From positions 62,001 to 126,000 of the forward strand of contig UQLU01000002.1 in NCBI GenBank assembly GCA_900542065.1: DNA of 64,000 bases, read 5' to 3'. Shown piece after piece: positions 1-7,745 of this stretch (positions are counted from its first letter, which is position 1; every line of letters starts with the position of its first letter). The notes beneath the pieces were generated by a model, which had not been told where the DNA came from, ran no database searches, and was given only the letters and a program-made list of their open reading frames with translations. The translations under genes and the position numbers were made by a program. This DNA is from an uncultured Eggerthella sp. Lineage in GTDB: Bacteria; Actinomycetota; Coriobacteriia; Coriobacteriales; Eggerthellaceae.

Positions 1-247
1 GTCCAAAGCGCTACCGTAATACGTACAGAAAATGCATCAAACGCACCGAAAACATTAAGCTGTACCTGTCCCGATTCATCGAGAGGCATATATTGCGCAA
101 CAGGAGCAAGCAAGAACTGCACTACGGTATCGGTTCCCAAATAGAACACCAACGTAGCCACAATAAGGCATACAACGATGCGCACCAAACGCATTCGTAA
201 TTCGCCTAAATGCTCCATAAGCGACATACGGGCTGGTCCGATTGGCA
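1..247 (-). CDS. tatC: TatC, twin-arginine translocase subunit (3' part outside window)
   Basis: Integral membrane receptor of the twin-arginine protein export system. The first 82 codons are visible; the gene runs off the left edge. The translation begins MPIGPARMSLMEHLGELRMR, and the MEHLGELRxRL segment just before the first membrane helix is a TatC hallmark. The following hydrophobic stretch (LVRIVVCLIVATLVFYLG) is TM1. The ATG lies 3 nt after the stop of the upstream tatA/B gene, so the two are almost certainly co-transcribed and probably translationally coupled. Identification is firm from the N-terminal signature and the tatA/B neighbour; the rest of the protein cannot be judged. Confidence 0.93.
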
Positions 248-250
248 TGA

Positions 251-787
251 TTACTCACCCCTTTCAGACGAAGCTACCTGAACTGCTTTTGGTGCAGGTT
301 TATTCTGAATTGGCTTAGCGCCAAAAAGCTCTTCTGGAGTAAGAGCAGGCTTTTGGGGTGCCTGTGTTTGAGCTTGCTTCTCCAAATCAGCGGAAGCCTG
401 GGCGTTTGCCGCACGAGCATTTTTTGCAGCTTGTTCTTTCATGGCGCTGCGATTAGCTTCAATAGTTTGGCGCTCTTCTGCCGCCTTGCGTTCTGCACGT
501 TCCTTATCGAAGCGTGCCTTGCGCTGTGCAAAACTTTCCTGAGTAACCGTAGGAGCAGGTTTCGCTTTTTCTGAAGGCGAGCTAGCTGAAGCAGCCTTTT
601 TACCCTGATCGCCTTCTACATTTAACACTTCGCCTTTAATAACCGATTCCATCTCGGCTTGGGCTTGCTTGAATTTGCGCAAAGCAGCACCAAGGGTCTT
701 TGCCATTTCTGGCAACTTATCAGGCCCAAATATCAGAAAGCCGAACAATAAAATTATGAACAGCTCGAATCCGCCGATACCGAACAA
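251..787 (-). CDS. TatA/TatB family twin-arginine translocase protein
   Basis: Sec-independent translocase component, 178 aa. It has one N-terminal membrane helix (about residues 5-19), the FGPDKLPEM hinge, then an amphipathic helix (LGAALRKFKQAQAEM) and a long Ala/Glu/Lys-rich charged tail ending in a Pro/Lys-rich segment. The length and the GP-D-KLP hinge are closer to TatB than to a short TatA, but the family is hard to split by eye, so no symbol is given. The start codon is TTG at 787, preceded by a purine-rich GAGAAAGAAG ribosome-binding site. It sits directly before tatC, which supports the function. A dedicated tatA could lie elsewhere in the genome. Confidence 0.9.
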   Translation of the reverse strand: MFGIGGFELFIILLFGFLIFGPDKLPEMAKTLGAALRKFKQAQAEMESVIKGEVLNVEGDQGKKAASASSPSEKAKPAPTVTQESFAQRKARFDKERAERKAAEERQTIEANRSAMKEQAAKNARAANAQASADLEKQAQTQAPQKPALTPEELFGAKPIQNKPAPKAVQVASSERGE

Positions 788-901
788 GTTACACTTCTTT
801 CTCTCTGTTAGCAGCTCTACCTAGTAACAGTAAGCCCAAAAGCGAATAGCTATTCACCTTGAGCAAATAATCGCCCAGGCAAGCACTGCGACATCGAAAT
901 A

Positions 902-1102
902 TTAATTTCCTCCCAGGAACATAAGTCCCATAGTGGGAAGCGATAAAGCGAGAATCAAAATGACGCAGACGGCAATGACGAAAATGCGCCACAACAATGC
1001 CTTACGTGCTGCTTTTTCTTCCGCCTTGCGCTTACGCTCCAAAGCACGTTCTTCACGTTCTTTGAGCTGTTTTGCTGTCATTTTTTGTTTCTTGTTGGCC
1101 AT
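902..1102 (-). CDS. Small single-pass membrane protein
   Basis: 66 aa, no family recognised. The first about 35 residues are almost entirely Lys/Arg/Glu/Ala (KEREERALERKRKAEEK), predicted to be a helical or coiled-coil cytoplasmic segment, followed by one strongly hydrophobic helix (about residues 37-60) and a short GGN end. A GAGAAAGAAG ribosome-binding site precedes the ATG. It is 114 nt upstream of tatA/B on the same strand and may belong to that transcript. The architecture is that of a small C-tail or signal-anchor protein; no function can be assigned. Reading-frame quality and the binding site make it likely real. Confidence 0.7.
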   Translation of the reverse strand: MANKKQKMTAKQLKEREERALERKRKAEEKAARKALLWRIFVIAVCVILILALSLPTMGLMFLGGN

Positions 1103-1178
1103 AAACCAAAACTTCTTTCTCGTTGTGGGAAACCTTAACGCAGAATATATCTACCTGGCGGTGCGAATCGACCAGAGG

Positions 1179-2531
1179 TTAAGAACGCAAGCGTCCGCGA
1201 ACCTCTAGCACATGCGCAATAACCTTAGTTGCGCCTTCTCCCACATGAAGCCTTCCTGCTTCATACAAAATATTGCCATTAACCATAGTCATAACTACAT
1301 CGCTATTGCTTGCCGATCCTAGCAACGCCGTAACAGGGTCTGTTGTTGGAGTTTGGTGAGAGCCAGACAAATCGATAGCAATAATGTCTGCCAGTTTACC
1401 AATTTCCAATGAACCAATTTTGTCATCAAGGCGCAAAACTTCCGCAGCACGAAGCGTTGCCATTTCAAGCAGCGTTTGTGGATTAAGGAATTCACGACTT
1501 AATGCGCGCTGGACCATAAGCTCAAAACGCATTTCAGCAAACATATCCAGATAGTTCACCGAACCAGGAGCACCGGTACCCAGGCCAATACGCAAACCAG
1601 AGCGTAAATACTCACTTACAGGAGCAACGCCCATGCCCAGCTGAGCATTAAGACTTGGGCATGTTGCAACTGCAACATCGTAATCACGCAAATGACGAAT
1701 ATCATCTTCAGAAACATTTACGCCATAAACTATCATTACGTTTTCAGCTTCAAACAAGCCCCAGTTCAGTACATAATTAACGGGAGTTACCGCCGTTGGC
1801 AACCAAGGGGGAACTTCCACAAATCCACGATGATCGACCGTGCTATCGAGACCTGCCGTTGCACCGTCCTTTACAAAACGGAGCTCTTCATTGCTGCCTG
1901 CAAGTTTCATAGCAATAGGCAAGTTATTATGCTCTGCCGCATATTTTGCAGCGCTGCGATACAGCTCAGGATGGCATTCATATACGGGATCGGGCGCAAT
2001 ACCTAATACGATTCGGTCTTCGTCTACACTTTGAGACCACTTTTCCAAATCACTATCAACTTTTTTCATAGCATAATTAACCAGGCGCTTATCAATAGCA
2101 CCTGCTTCGCGATACACCACTGCACGCAAACCACAATCCTGAGCAGCGAACACTGCTGCACCCGTTGAGGTAGTATCGCCAATAGTAGTAACGCCCGCAG
2201 AAAGTTCCTCTAGACAACCCAGATAAGCTGAATCGTATGCTTCTTTCGAAGAAATACGACTGCGTAAATCGCCAATATTCTTGCGCCATTCAACAAAAGG
2301 CAGGTCGCGAATAAGACCGCGCAAAACGCCATCTTCTACGCGCGCATGCAAATCGATAAAACCAGGAGTGAGCGCTGCCATTCCAAAATCTTTAACTTCT
2401 TCATCTGGATAGCGAAGACGCATCATTTCTGCCGTGCCGATATCGGCAATAGCGCCATCACGAACAAGTACCGCACCGTTTTCCATAGGTTCGGATGAAA
2501 CGGGCACAATATATTTCGCGCACAATAACAT
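1179..2531 (-). CDS. Amidohydrolase-superfamily protein with degenerate metal site (probable pseudoenzyme)
   Basis: 450 aa, resembling the cytosine/SAH/aminofutalosine-deaminase branch (ATZ/TRZ family): an N-terminal beta-sandwich, a TIM barrel opening with LTPGFID, and a C-terminal sandwich (IGKLADIIAID). The ATG at 2531 follows a perfect AGGAGG site; an ATG 11 codons upstream has none. The metal ligands expected in this family are mostly gone. The HxH after strand 1 is H62-A63-R64; the strand-5 HIHLAET-like motif reads IAMKLAGS (206-213); the strand-6 His is Tyr269; and the strand-8 Asp of the usual GLGTDG is Gly320. The fold-supporting segments around these sites are well kept, so this is divergence rather than decay. 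Deaminase chemistry is unlikely. A binding or regulatory role is conceivable but unproven. Confidence 0.8.
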   Translation of the reverse strand: MLLCAKYIVPVSSEPMENGAVLVRDGAIADIGTAEMMRLRYPDEEVKDFGMAALTPGFIDLHARVEDGVLRGLIRDLPFVEWRKNIGDLRSRISSKEAYDSAYLGCLEELSAGVTTIGDTTSTGAAVFAAQDCGLRAVVYREAGAIDKRLVNYAMKKVDSDLEKWSQSVDEDRIVLGIAPDPVYECHPELYRSAAKYAAEHNNLPIAMKLAGSNEELRFVKDGATAGLDSTVDHRGFVEVPPWLPTAVTPVNYVLNWGLFEAENVMIVYGVNVSEDDIRHLRDYDVAVATCPSLNAQLGMGVAPVSEYLRSGLRIGLGTGAPGSVNYLDMFAEMRFELMVQRALSREFLNPQTLLEMATLRAAEVLRLDDKIGSLEIGKLADIIAIDLSGSHQTPTTDPVTALLGSASNSDVVMTMVNGNILYEAGRLHVGEGATKVIAHVLEVRGRLRS

Positions 2532-2686
2532 GCTTTTCCTCCTGACCCAATAATTCTTAGTCATGATAGCATTGAAGCGTTTTATTCTAAGTTAATTCAT
2601 CGTGATTCACAGTACATGGATATGCGAATACGGCAAAGGGCGCTAAAATATGCGCATTACAAAAACAGAAGAGGAACCCATACCTT

Positions 2687-3505
2687 ATGACTATAGATTC
2701 GAACGAAGCCCGCGAAACCACGCACTCCATCGACACCGCCACGGACAAGGATACCCCTGCCGCACATTCCATCGACACCGCTACAGGTGAAGACGCTCCT
2801 GCTGAACTTTCTTCGAAACGCGTAAAGCAGATTTTTACCGACATTGCCTGGAAATATGAGCGCTTTAATGCGCTTTCGAGTTTTGGTCGTTATCGTAGTT
2901 GGCTGCGCACATTAATCGATAAATCGCCCATCACTTCACAGTCACGCTTACTGGACATCGCGGGCGGAACGGGAGATGTGGCGTTTACCGCCTGCGCGCA
3001 AAAGCCACCTGCTTCTATTGTGCTTTCCGACTACACACCCGCCATGCTCGAAGTGGCGCAAGCCCGCCTTGATGCAGGTGAAGCTAAAGGGGTCCCTGTT
3101 GAACTGGCAGTAGTAGACGGTCAGGATATTCCCTACGAAGATGAATCCTTCGACATTCTTACCATGTCCTACGGCATTCGTAATATGCCTGAGCGCGAAC
3201 GAGCTTTATCAGAAATGTATCGCGTATTAAAACCAGGTGGCGCACTGTGTGTGTTGGAGTTCTCTACACCGCCGAACCCTCTCATGCGTTTGGGCTACCG
3301 TATCTATTTGCGCTGGGGTATTCCTGCCTGGGGAAAAATCGTCACGGGTGACGCATCGGGCTTTGTATACCTGGCAAAATCAATTAAAGCCTTCCCGAAC
3401 CAGGAAGGCTTTACCAAGATGCTGAAAGATGCTGGTTTTTCACGCGTGGAATACACCAATGTTACCTTCGGTGTTGCTGCGGTACATATTGCGTATAAGG
3501 ATTAA
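2687..3505 (+). CDS. ubiE: Demethylmenaquinone methyltransferase
   Basis: SAM-dependent C-methyltransferase (UbiE/MenG) that makes menaquinone from demethylmenaquinone, 272 aa. The SAM-binding motif LDIAGGTGDVAF is near residue 90, and the later NMPERERALSEMYRVLKPGG block and the FPNQEGFTKMLKDAGF end are typical of the family. The conserved core starts at about residue 45 (KRVKQIFTDIAWKYERFN). The first about 40 residues are a Thr/Asp/Ala-rich extension containing a 14-residue tandem duplication. The ATG at 2687 has an AGAGGAA site upstream. Divergent from the amidohydrolase-like gene and convergent with a tiny gene ending 1 nt beyond its stop. In an anaerobic actinobacterium menaquinone is the expected respiratory quinone. 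Confidence 0.95.
   Translation: MTIDSNEARETTHSIDTATDKDTPAAHSIDTATGEDAPAELSSKRVKQIFTDIAWKYERFNALSSFGRYRSWLRTLIDKSPITSQSRLLDIAGGTGDVAFTACAQKPPASIVLSDYTPAMLEVAQARLDAGEAKGVPVELAVVDGQDIPYEDESFDILTMSYGIRNMPERERALSEMYRVLKPGGALCVLEFSTPPNPLMRLGYRIYLRWGIPAWGKIVTGDASGFVYLAKSIKAFPNQEGFTKMLKDAGFSRVEYTNVTFGVAAVHIAYKD
2723..2806 (+). repeat. Tandem duplication (2 x 42 nt) inside ubiE
   Basis: Two consecutive 42-nt units encode HSIDTATDKDTPAA and HSIDTATGEDAPAE. The copies differ at several bases, so the duplication is not brand new. It lies in the non-conserved N-terminal extension and does not touch the methyltransferase domain. Confidence 0.85.
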
Positions 3506-3506
3506 T

Positions 3507-3602
3507 CTACAGCCCACCACTACTCATAAGAACAAAGAGCGCAATAACAAGAATAACCGCGCATGAAAGCAATCCCGCGATAGTTCCCTGCTTGTCGTCC
3601 AT
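3507..3602 (-). CDS. Putative 31-aa membrane miniprotein
   Basis: A very short frame on the minus strand, starting ATG at 3602 and ending TAG at 3507, just 1 nt beyond the converging ubiE stop. It encodes a polar start (MDDKQG), one hydrophobic helix of about 20 residues (IAGLLSCAVILVIALFVL) and a MSSGGL end. A GGGGCG purine run lies about 9 nt before the ATG. No family is recognised. The tidy single-helix layout argues for a real small membrane protein, but with 31 codons the support is limited. It sits next to a second small membrane-protein gene on the same strand. Confidence 0.5.
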   Translation of the reverse strand: MDDKQGTIAGLLSCAVILVIALFVLMSSGGL

Positions 3603-3685
3603 GATTATCGCCCCGCTTTCATTTAACTACCCAATAATTTCTTTCAACTGCCTACATCCCGCCTGCGTCCTACCCGCGTCATCAT

Positions 3686-3847
3686 CTAATTAGCTAACAA
3701 GTTCGGATACCGTGTAGACGCTTTTGTGTTACGTGTTTCCGTGTTACGTACTTTTGTGCGACGCCGCTCAGGAAGCAGCCCCTCCAGAAACACCAAAGCA
3801 ACTGATAGGGCAAAAATTCCGAGCAGTTTTATCATGCTTGTGTTCAT
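3686..3847 (-). CDS. Putative 53-aa membrane miniprotein
   Basis: Starts ATG at 3847 behind a good AGAGGTG ribosome-binding site 6 nt away and ends TAG at 3686. It encodes an N-terminal hydrophobic helix (MIKLLGIFALSVALVFLEGL), then a basic, Thr/Asn/Arg-rich tail (PERRRTKVRNTETRNTK). The tail reflects a short repeated DNA element (two similar GTTACGT-containing units). It lies 83 nt upstream of the 31-aa frame on the same strand, so the two may be one small transcript. No homologue recognised. The binding site and the helix make it more likely than not to be translated. Confidence 0.55.
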   Translation of the reverse strand: MNTSMIKLLGIFALSVALVFLEGLLPERRRTKVRNTETRNTKASTRYPNLLAN

Positions 3848-4001
3848 GGCTGCACCTCTTTATTTGTTGCCACGTCTCTTTTCTTTGACATCTACAACGA
3901 TACGCGCGCAACCTAACAGCAACCTTAAGCGTGCCTTACCGTTTCATGGAAGTTTGCGCTACACTCTGTTTTGAAAATCAACCTGAAGAAACGAGGAACT
4001 A

Positions 4002-4523
4002 ATGAAGCGCGCAATTGATCCTATTGAACATGCATCCGAAATTATGCAAGGCGTTAAGAATGGTGTTTTGCTTACCACTAAAAATGGCAATCGCGTAAAC
4101 GCCATGACTATTAGTTGGGGTACACTTGGCATCGAATGGCACAAGCCTCTGTTTACCGCCTTCATTCGCCAAAATCGTTTTACCAAGGAATTCTTAGATG
4201 CCACAGGCGAATTTACCGTCAATATTCCTGTTGACGAATTCGACAAGAAGATTACCGCCGTATGCGGATCAAAATCTGGTCGCGACATGGATAAAATTGC
4301 CGAACTTGGCTTAACCCTTGAAGAACCTGAAGTGGTTTCTGCTCCTGCTATTCGCGAGTTGCCACTTACGCTTGAATGCAAGGTTTGCTATGTGCAGGAC
4401 CAAGATTTAAGCGTACTTGACGAAGAAACCTTAGAGAAAAACTACCCTGCCGATGAGAATGGCTTCCGCGATTTTCATACCGTCTACTGTGCTGAAATCG
4501 TTGCAGCATATGTGATTGAATAG
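4002..4523 (+). CDS. Flavin reductase-like (FMN-binding split barrel) protein
   Basis: 173 aa. Split-barrel flavoprotein family, in which members reduce flavin with NAD(P)H or carry FMN as electron carrier. Seen here: GVLLTTKNGNRVNAMTISWG near residues 21-40 (the FMN-binding strand and loop), PLFTAFIRQNRFTKEFLD (cofactor/phosphate contact region) and GEFTVNIP. The ATG follows an ACGAGGAAC site. The partner and substrate cannot be told from sequence, and the flanking genes are functionally unrelated. In anaerobes such proteins often serve as FMN-dependent oxygen or quinone scavengers, which is inference only. Confidence 0.85.
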   Translation: MKRAIDPIEHASEIMQGVKNGVLLTTKNGNRVNAMTISWGTLGIEWHKPLFTAFIRQNRFTKEFLDATGEFTVNIPVDEFDKKITAVCGSKSGRDMDKIAELGLTLEEPEVVSAPAIRELPLTLECKVCYVQDQDLSVLDEETLEKNYPADENGFRDFHTVYCAEIVAAYVIE

Positions 4524-4557
4524 ACCAAGAAAGCAAGCAATACGTTTACGGTGTCGA

Positions 4558-4576
4558 GCCGCTCTAAAAGAGCGGT
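4558..4576. terminator. Hairpin between convergent genes
   Basis: A 7-bp perfect stem (CCGCTCT / AGAGCGG) with a 3-nt loop plus one flanking wobble pair sits between the flavin reductase-like gene and the tsaD end. Neither side has a good T-run immediately after the stem, so termination strength is doubtful. Confidence 0.4.
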
Positions 4577-4594
4577 TCCAATTATGAAAAAATA

Positions 4595-7153
4595 TTAGTA
4601 CGCATCATCTAGCGAAGCGTGGGCGGCGACATCGCAATCCAAGCTGAAGAACTTACCCGCCTTATAGCGGTCCAATGCCACCAGCGCAATCATGGCAGCA
4701 TTATCGGTACATGCCGACAGTGGCGGCATGGTTAATCGTACGCCCATTTCATCGCACATTTCTTCATAGGCATGGCGCAATTCAGGATTAGCTGCCACAC
4801 CCCCACCAAGACAGAATTCTTTAGCTCCTGTTTCTTGCAAAGCTGTTTTGGCTTTGGCAACTTGCACATCTATAACCGCAGCCTGGAAACTTGCCGCTAC
4901 ATCCGATTGGTTCACTTCGCGACCTGCTTGCTTTTCTTTTTGTAAGTAGGTCATAACCGAAGTCTTTAGACCAGAAAGCGAGAACTGCAAGTCGCCCGAG
5001 TGCATAAGCGCACGAGGGAACTGAATTGCTTTTGGATTACCCTTTTCTGCAAGTTTAGAGATAAGCGGACCACCGGGATAACCCAAGCCCATAGCTTTAG
5101 CTACCTTATCGAAGGCTTCGCCCACCGCATCATCTAAGGTAGTACCCATGGTTTCATAATTTCCCCAGTCTTTTACGTGGACCAACATGGTATGGCCACC
5201 TGAAACCAGCGACACCACCATAGGCGGCTCAATGTCAGGACAGGCAAGCTTATTTGCATACAGATGGCCTTCCAAATGATTCACTCCAATAAGAGGTTTG
5301 TCCGCTGCCCAAGCAAGTCCCTTAGCAAAGGCAAGCCCGACCACTAGCGCACCAACTAACCCTGGCGCATAGGTAACCGAAACCGCTGCCAAATCGTGCC
5401 AACTCAAATCAGCCTTGCCAGTACGGATGCGTGCTTGCTCAAGGCATTCCTGGGCCACTCCACCAATGGCTTCGATATGTTTGCGGCTTGCAATTTCGGG
5501 CACCACACCACCAAAACGGGAATGAAAATCAATCTGTGATGCCACTACATCAGCAACGATCGTTCCCGCTTCGTCAATAAGCGCAGCAGCCGTTTCGTCA
5601 CAAGAAGTTTCGATGGCAAGAATGAGCTTGCCTTGAATATCAAGATACTGATCGGGTTGAGCGGACGTATTCGCATCAGCTGCCTTTACGGCATCGTTAA
5701 GGCGCAACTCCATGCCTGCCACATCGTGTTCAGCCAAAGGGAGTGGTCCCGTATAAATAACCGCATCTTCCCTATCGGAGTAATAACGAGGACGAACACC
5801 AATGCGCTTTAAACCTAGGCGCTCATAAAAGGCATGCGCACCTGTGTTAGAAAGACGCACTTCAAGAGTCATTTCCGTCGCACCTAAATCACGTGCATCA
5901 CGAGCGATATGGGCAAGCAGTTCCTGCGCAATACCGCGACGACGATATGCGGGGTCAGTTGCAACTTTAAGTACCTGTACCTGCCCATCAACAATCCAGC
6001 CGCCCGCATAGCCAATAAGTTTTGCGTCCTCTGGACTAACTGCACGCTTGGAAGAGTCATTCATCTCATACGCTGCCCACCAGGTACGATCACCTCGTGG
6101 TAGTTCATCCAAGATCTGCGAGGCATGCCACGCATCGCTTCCCATCGTTTGGGCCTCGAGGGCCTCCACTGCAGAAACCCACACGGCTTCAAGAGGCTGA
6201 TAGCGAATTATCGCACCACCCTGAACGCCTGTAGTGAGGTCTTTTTCTTCAAGAGCCGCAGCTGCGCGCGAAGCAACATGCGTCGGCTGCGAAATTGCTG
6301 CTGGTTGCGAGGAGTTTTGCTGCTGGCCTTCGGTGTGCGGCGTTTGTGTTTGCTGTGGGGCTTCGACCTGCGGCGTTTGCTGCGCCCCCACCTGCTGCTG
6401 TTGCTGTTGTTGCTTGGCAAACTTAGCGCGTTCGGCTTCTTCAGCATCCGAAAGACGCGTATATACAGGAAGCACCACACACGGATCGCCCAGTGCTGCA
6501 TTATCTGGATCGAGCGACCCTGCCTGCCAAGCTGCTTGCGCAGCCAATAAAAGTCCTTTTCCCGTTGGATAGCAGTATTCCTGCGCAAGAGTACCAAACC
6601 CTTCGCAATAACCTGAATACTTTTTTAGGGCATCACCTGTAATAAGGGTCTCGACCTTCGAACCACTGTCTAGCCACACAGGAAGCTCAGCAGCTTTCAT
6701 TACAAAATCCGAATTAAGACGATCGATGCCCGAATCGCTCAAAACATAACGCACGGGATACACTTCTTTGCGCATAGCATCGCCCAGAACTACAACTGAG
6801 CCACGCACGCCAGTATCCCACTGTTGCCAGACTTGAGCATCTGCCGTAGATACACCAAAGAGCGCTACCCCCAAGCCTATAGCAATGCCTTTTGCGCTTG
6901 CCATGCAAATTCGTACACCCGTAAAGGATCCTGGGCCACGACCGCACACCACGCATGCAACATCATCACGAGAAATTCCTGTTTCACAAAGCAAAGCGTC
7001 AATTTCAGGAAGCAATTTTACATTCGACGCACGAAAAGCTTCTGTTTCTTTTGAAGCAACTAATTCGATGGAACACGTCTTGCGATCAAGACGTCCTAAT
7101 CCCACCGAAATCATTTCATTTGCAGTATCAAAAGCTAGTACAAAATCCTTCAT
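4595..7153 (-). CDS. TsaB-RimI-TsaD triple fusion (t6A37 tRNA modification plus N-acetyltransferase)
   Basis: 852 aa, three enzymes in one chain. Residues 1 to about 230 are TsaB, with the GPGSFTGVR motif near residue 75. A Gln-rich linker follows (seven consecutive Gln at 247-253, then Pro/Gln/Thr-rich to about 290). Residues about 310-480 are a GNAT acetyltransferase of the RimI type, with the acetyl-CoA loop RRRGIAQELL and the family's NxxAxxFYERLGF-like segment. From about 509 to the end is TsaD, with AIETSCDETAAAL, the metal ligands HLEGH and the GGGVAANPELR and CTDNAAMIA motifs. TsaB and TsaD act with TsaE on threonylcarbamoylation of tRNA A37; RimI acetylates ribosomal protein S18. tsaE is 11 nt upstream. 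All three active sites look intact. Confidence 0.95.
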   Translation of the reverse strand: MKDFVLAFDTANEMISVGLGRLDRKTCSIELVASKETEAFRASNVKLLPEIDALLCETGISRDDVACVVCGRGPGSFTGVRICMASAKGIAIGLGVALFGVSTADAQVWQQWDTGVRGSVVVLGDAMRKEVYPVRYVLSDSGIDRLNSDFVMKAAELPVWLDSGSKVETLITGDALKKYSGYCEGFGTLAQEYCYPTGKGLLLAAQAAWQAGSLDPDNAALGDPCVVLPVYTRLSDAEEAERAKFAKQQQQQQQVGAQQTPQVEAPQQTQTPHTEGQQQNSSQPAAISQPTHVASRAAAALEEKDLTTGVQGGAIIRYQPLEAVWVSAVEALEAQTMGSDAWHASQILDELPRGDRTWWAAYEMNDSSKRAVSPEDAKLIGYAGGWIVDGQVQVLKVATDPAYRRRGIAQELLAHIARDARDLGATEMTLEVRLSNTGAHAFYERLGLKRIGVRPRYYSDREDAVIYTGPLPLAEHDVAGMELRLNDAVKAADANTSAQPDQYLDIQGKLILAIETSCDETAAALIDEAGTIVADVVASQIDFHSRFGGVVPEIASRKHIEAIGGVAQECLEQARIRTGKADLSWHDLAAVSVTYAPGLVGALVVGLAFAKGLAWAADKPLIGVNHLEGHLYANKLACPDIEPPMVVSLVSGGHTMLVHVKDWGNYETMGTTLDDAVGEAFDKVAKAMGLGYPGGPLISKLAEKGNPKAIQFPRALMHSGDLQFSLSGLKTSVMTYLQKEKQAGREVNQSDVAASFQAAVIDVQVAKAKTALQETGAKEFCLGGGVAANPELRHAYEEMCDEMGVRLTMPPLSACTDNAAMIALVALDRYKAGKFFSLDCDVAAHASLDDAY

Positions 7154-7164
7154 ATGATTCCGTT

Positions 7165-7656
7165 CTATTTCAGTGCTTGCTGCCAGAAGTCCAGCAACTG
7201 TGAAGCAGAGCCGAACGCGCGCGCTTTTACGTGACGCGAATTGCCATCTGTGCTTATTGGAACTACTTCCAAGTACACTTCAAGCCTATCTTCAGGCATA
7301 TCATCAGGAAACTTTGAAGCCCATTCGATGCACGAAACTCCATCGCCTTCAACGATTCCGTAAAAATCTATATCCTCAAGCTCCTCTGGACTTTCAAGAC
7401 GATACAGATCGAAATGATGCAAGGGCAAGCACCCATCGTCATACGTTATAACCAGATTAAACGTAGGGCTCGTGACGGGTCCTTCGATATCAAGCTCTTC
7501 AGCTATCCCCTGAGTGAACTGGGTCTTACCCGCCCCTAAATCACCATCTAAGGTAATTACATCGCCAGGGCCAACCACCATAGCAAGCGCTGCTGCTACC
7601 TGCTTGGTTTCACTTGCAGATTCAGTTGTAGCAATTTCTACCCATTGTTCGCTCAT
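7165..7656 (-). CDS. tsaE: TsaE, t6A biosynthesis ATPase
   Basis: 163 aa P-loop protein that powers turnover of the TsaBD complex in t6A37 formation. The Walker A GDLGAGKT is near residue 37, followed by the typical GPVTSPTFNLV and HFDLYRL segments and CIEWASKFP. Two ATG codons lie two codons apart; the second (7656) is 8 nt from the AAAGG site and is preferred. The stop lies 11 nt before the tsaB-rimI-tsaD fusion, so all bacterial t6A-specific TsaBDE activities are encoded by two adjacent genes here. An intrinsic terminator separates tsaE from the folD group upstream. Confidence 0.95.
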   Translation of the reverse strand: MSEQWVEIATTESASETKQVAAALAMVVGPGDVITLDGDLGAGKTQFTQGIAEELDIEGPVTSPTFNLVITYDDGCLPLHHFDLYRLESPEELEDIDFYGIVEGDGVSCIEWASKFPDDMPEDRLEVYLEVVPISTDGNSRHVKARAFGSASQLLDFWQQALK

Positions 7657-7679
7657 ATACATTACCTTTTTCCGCCATT

Positions 7680-7714
7680 AAAAACGAAGCGCCAAACACG
7701 AGAGCCTGGCGCTT
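7680..7714 (-). terminator. Intrinsic terminator after folD
   Basis: A perfect 8-bp stem AAGCGCCA/TGGCGCTT with a 12-nt loop, followed on the minus strand by CGTTTTT. It lies 32 nt past the folD stop and marks the end of the fchA-folD transcript. Confidence 0.85.
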
Positions 7715-7745
7715 TGAGTGTATCACGTTATTTTGCGTTAAAACT

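Noticed and set aside
789..992. 67-codon minus-strand frame between the small membrane protein and tatA/B
   Set aside because: Overlaps the better-supported 902-1102 gene in another frame and has no ribosome-binding site or recognisable pattern.
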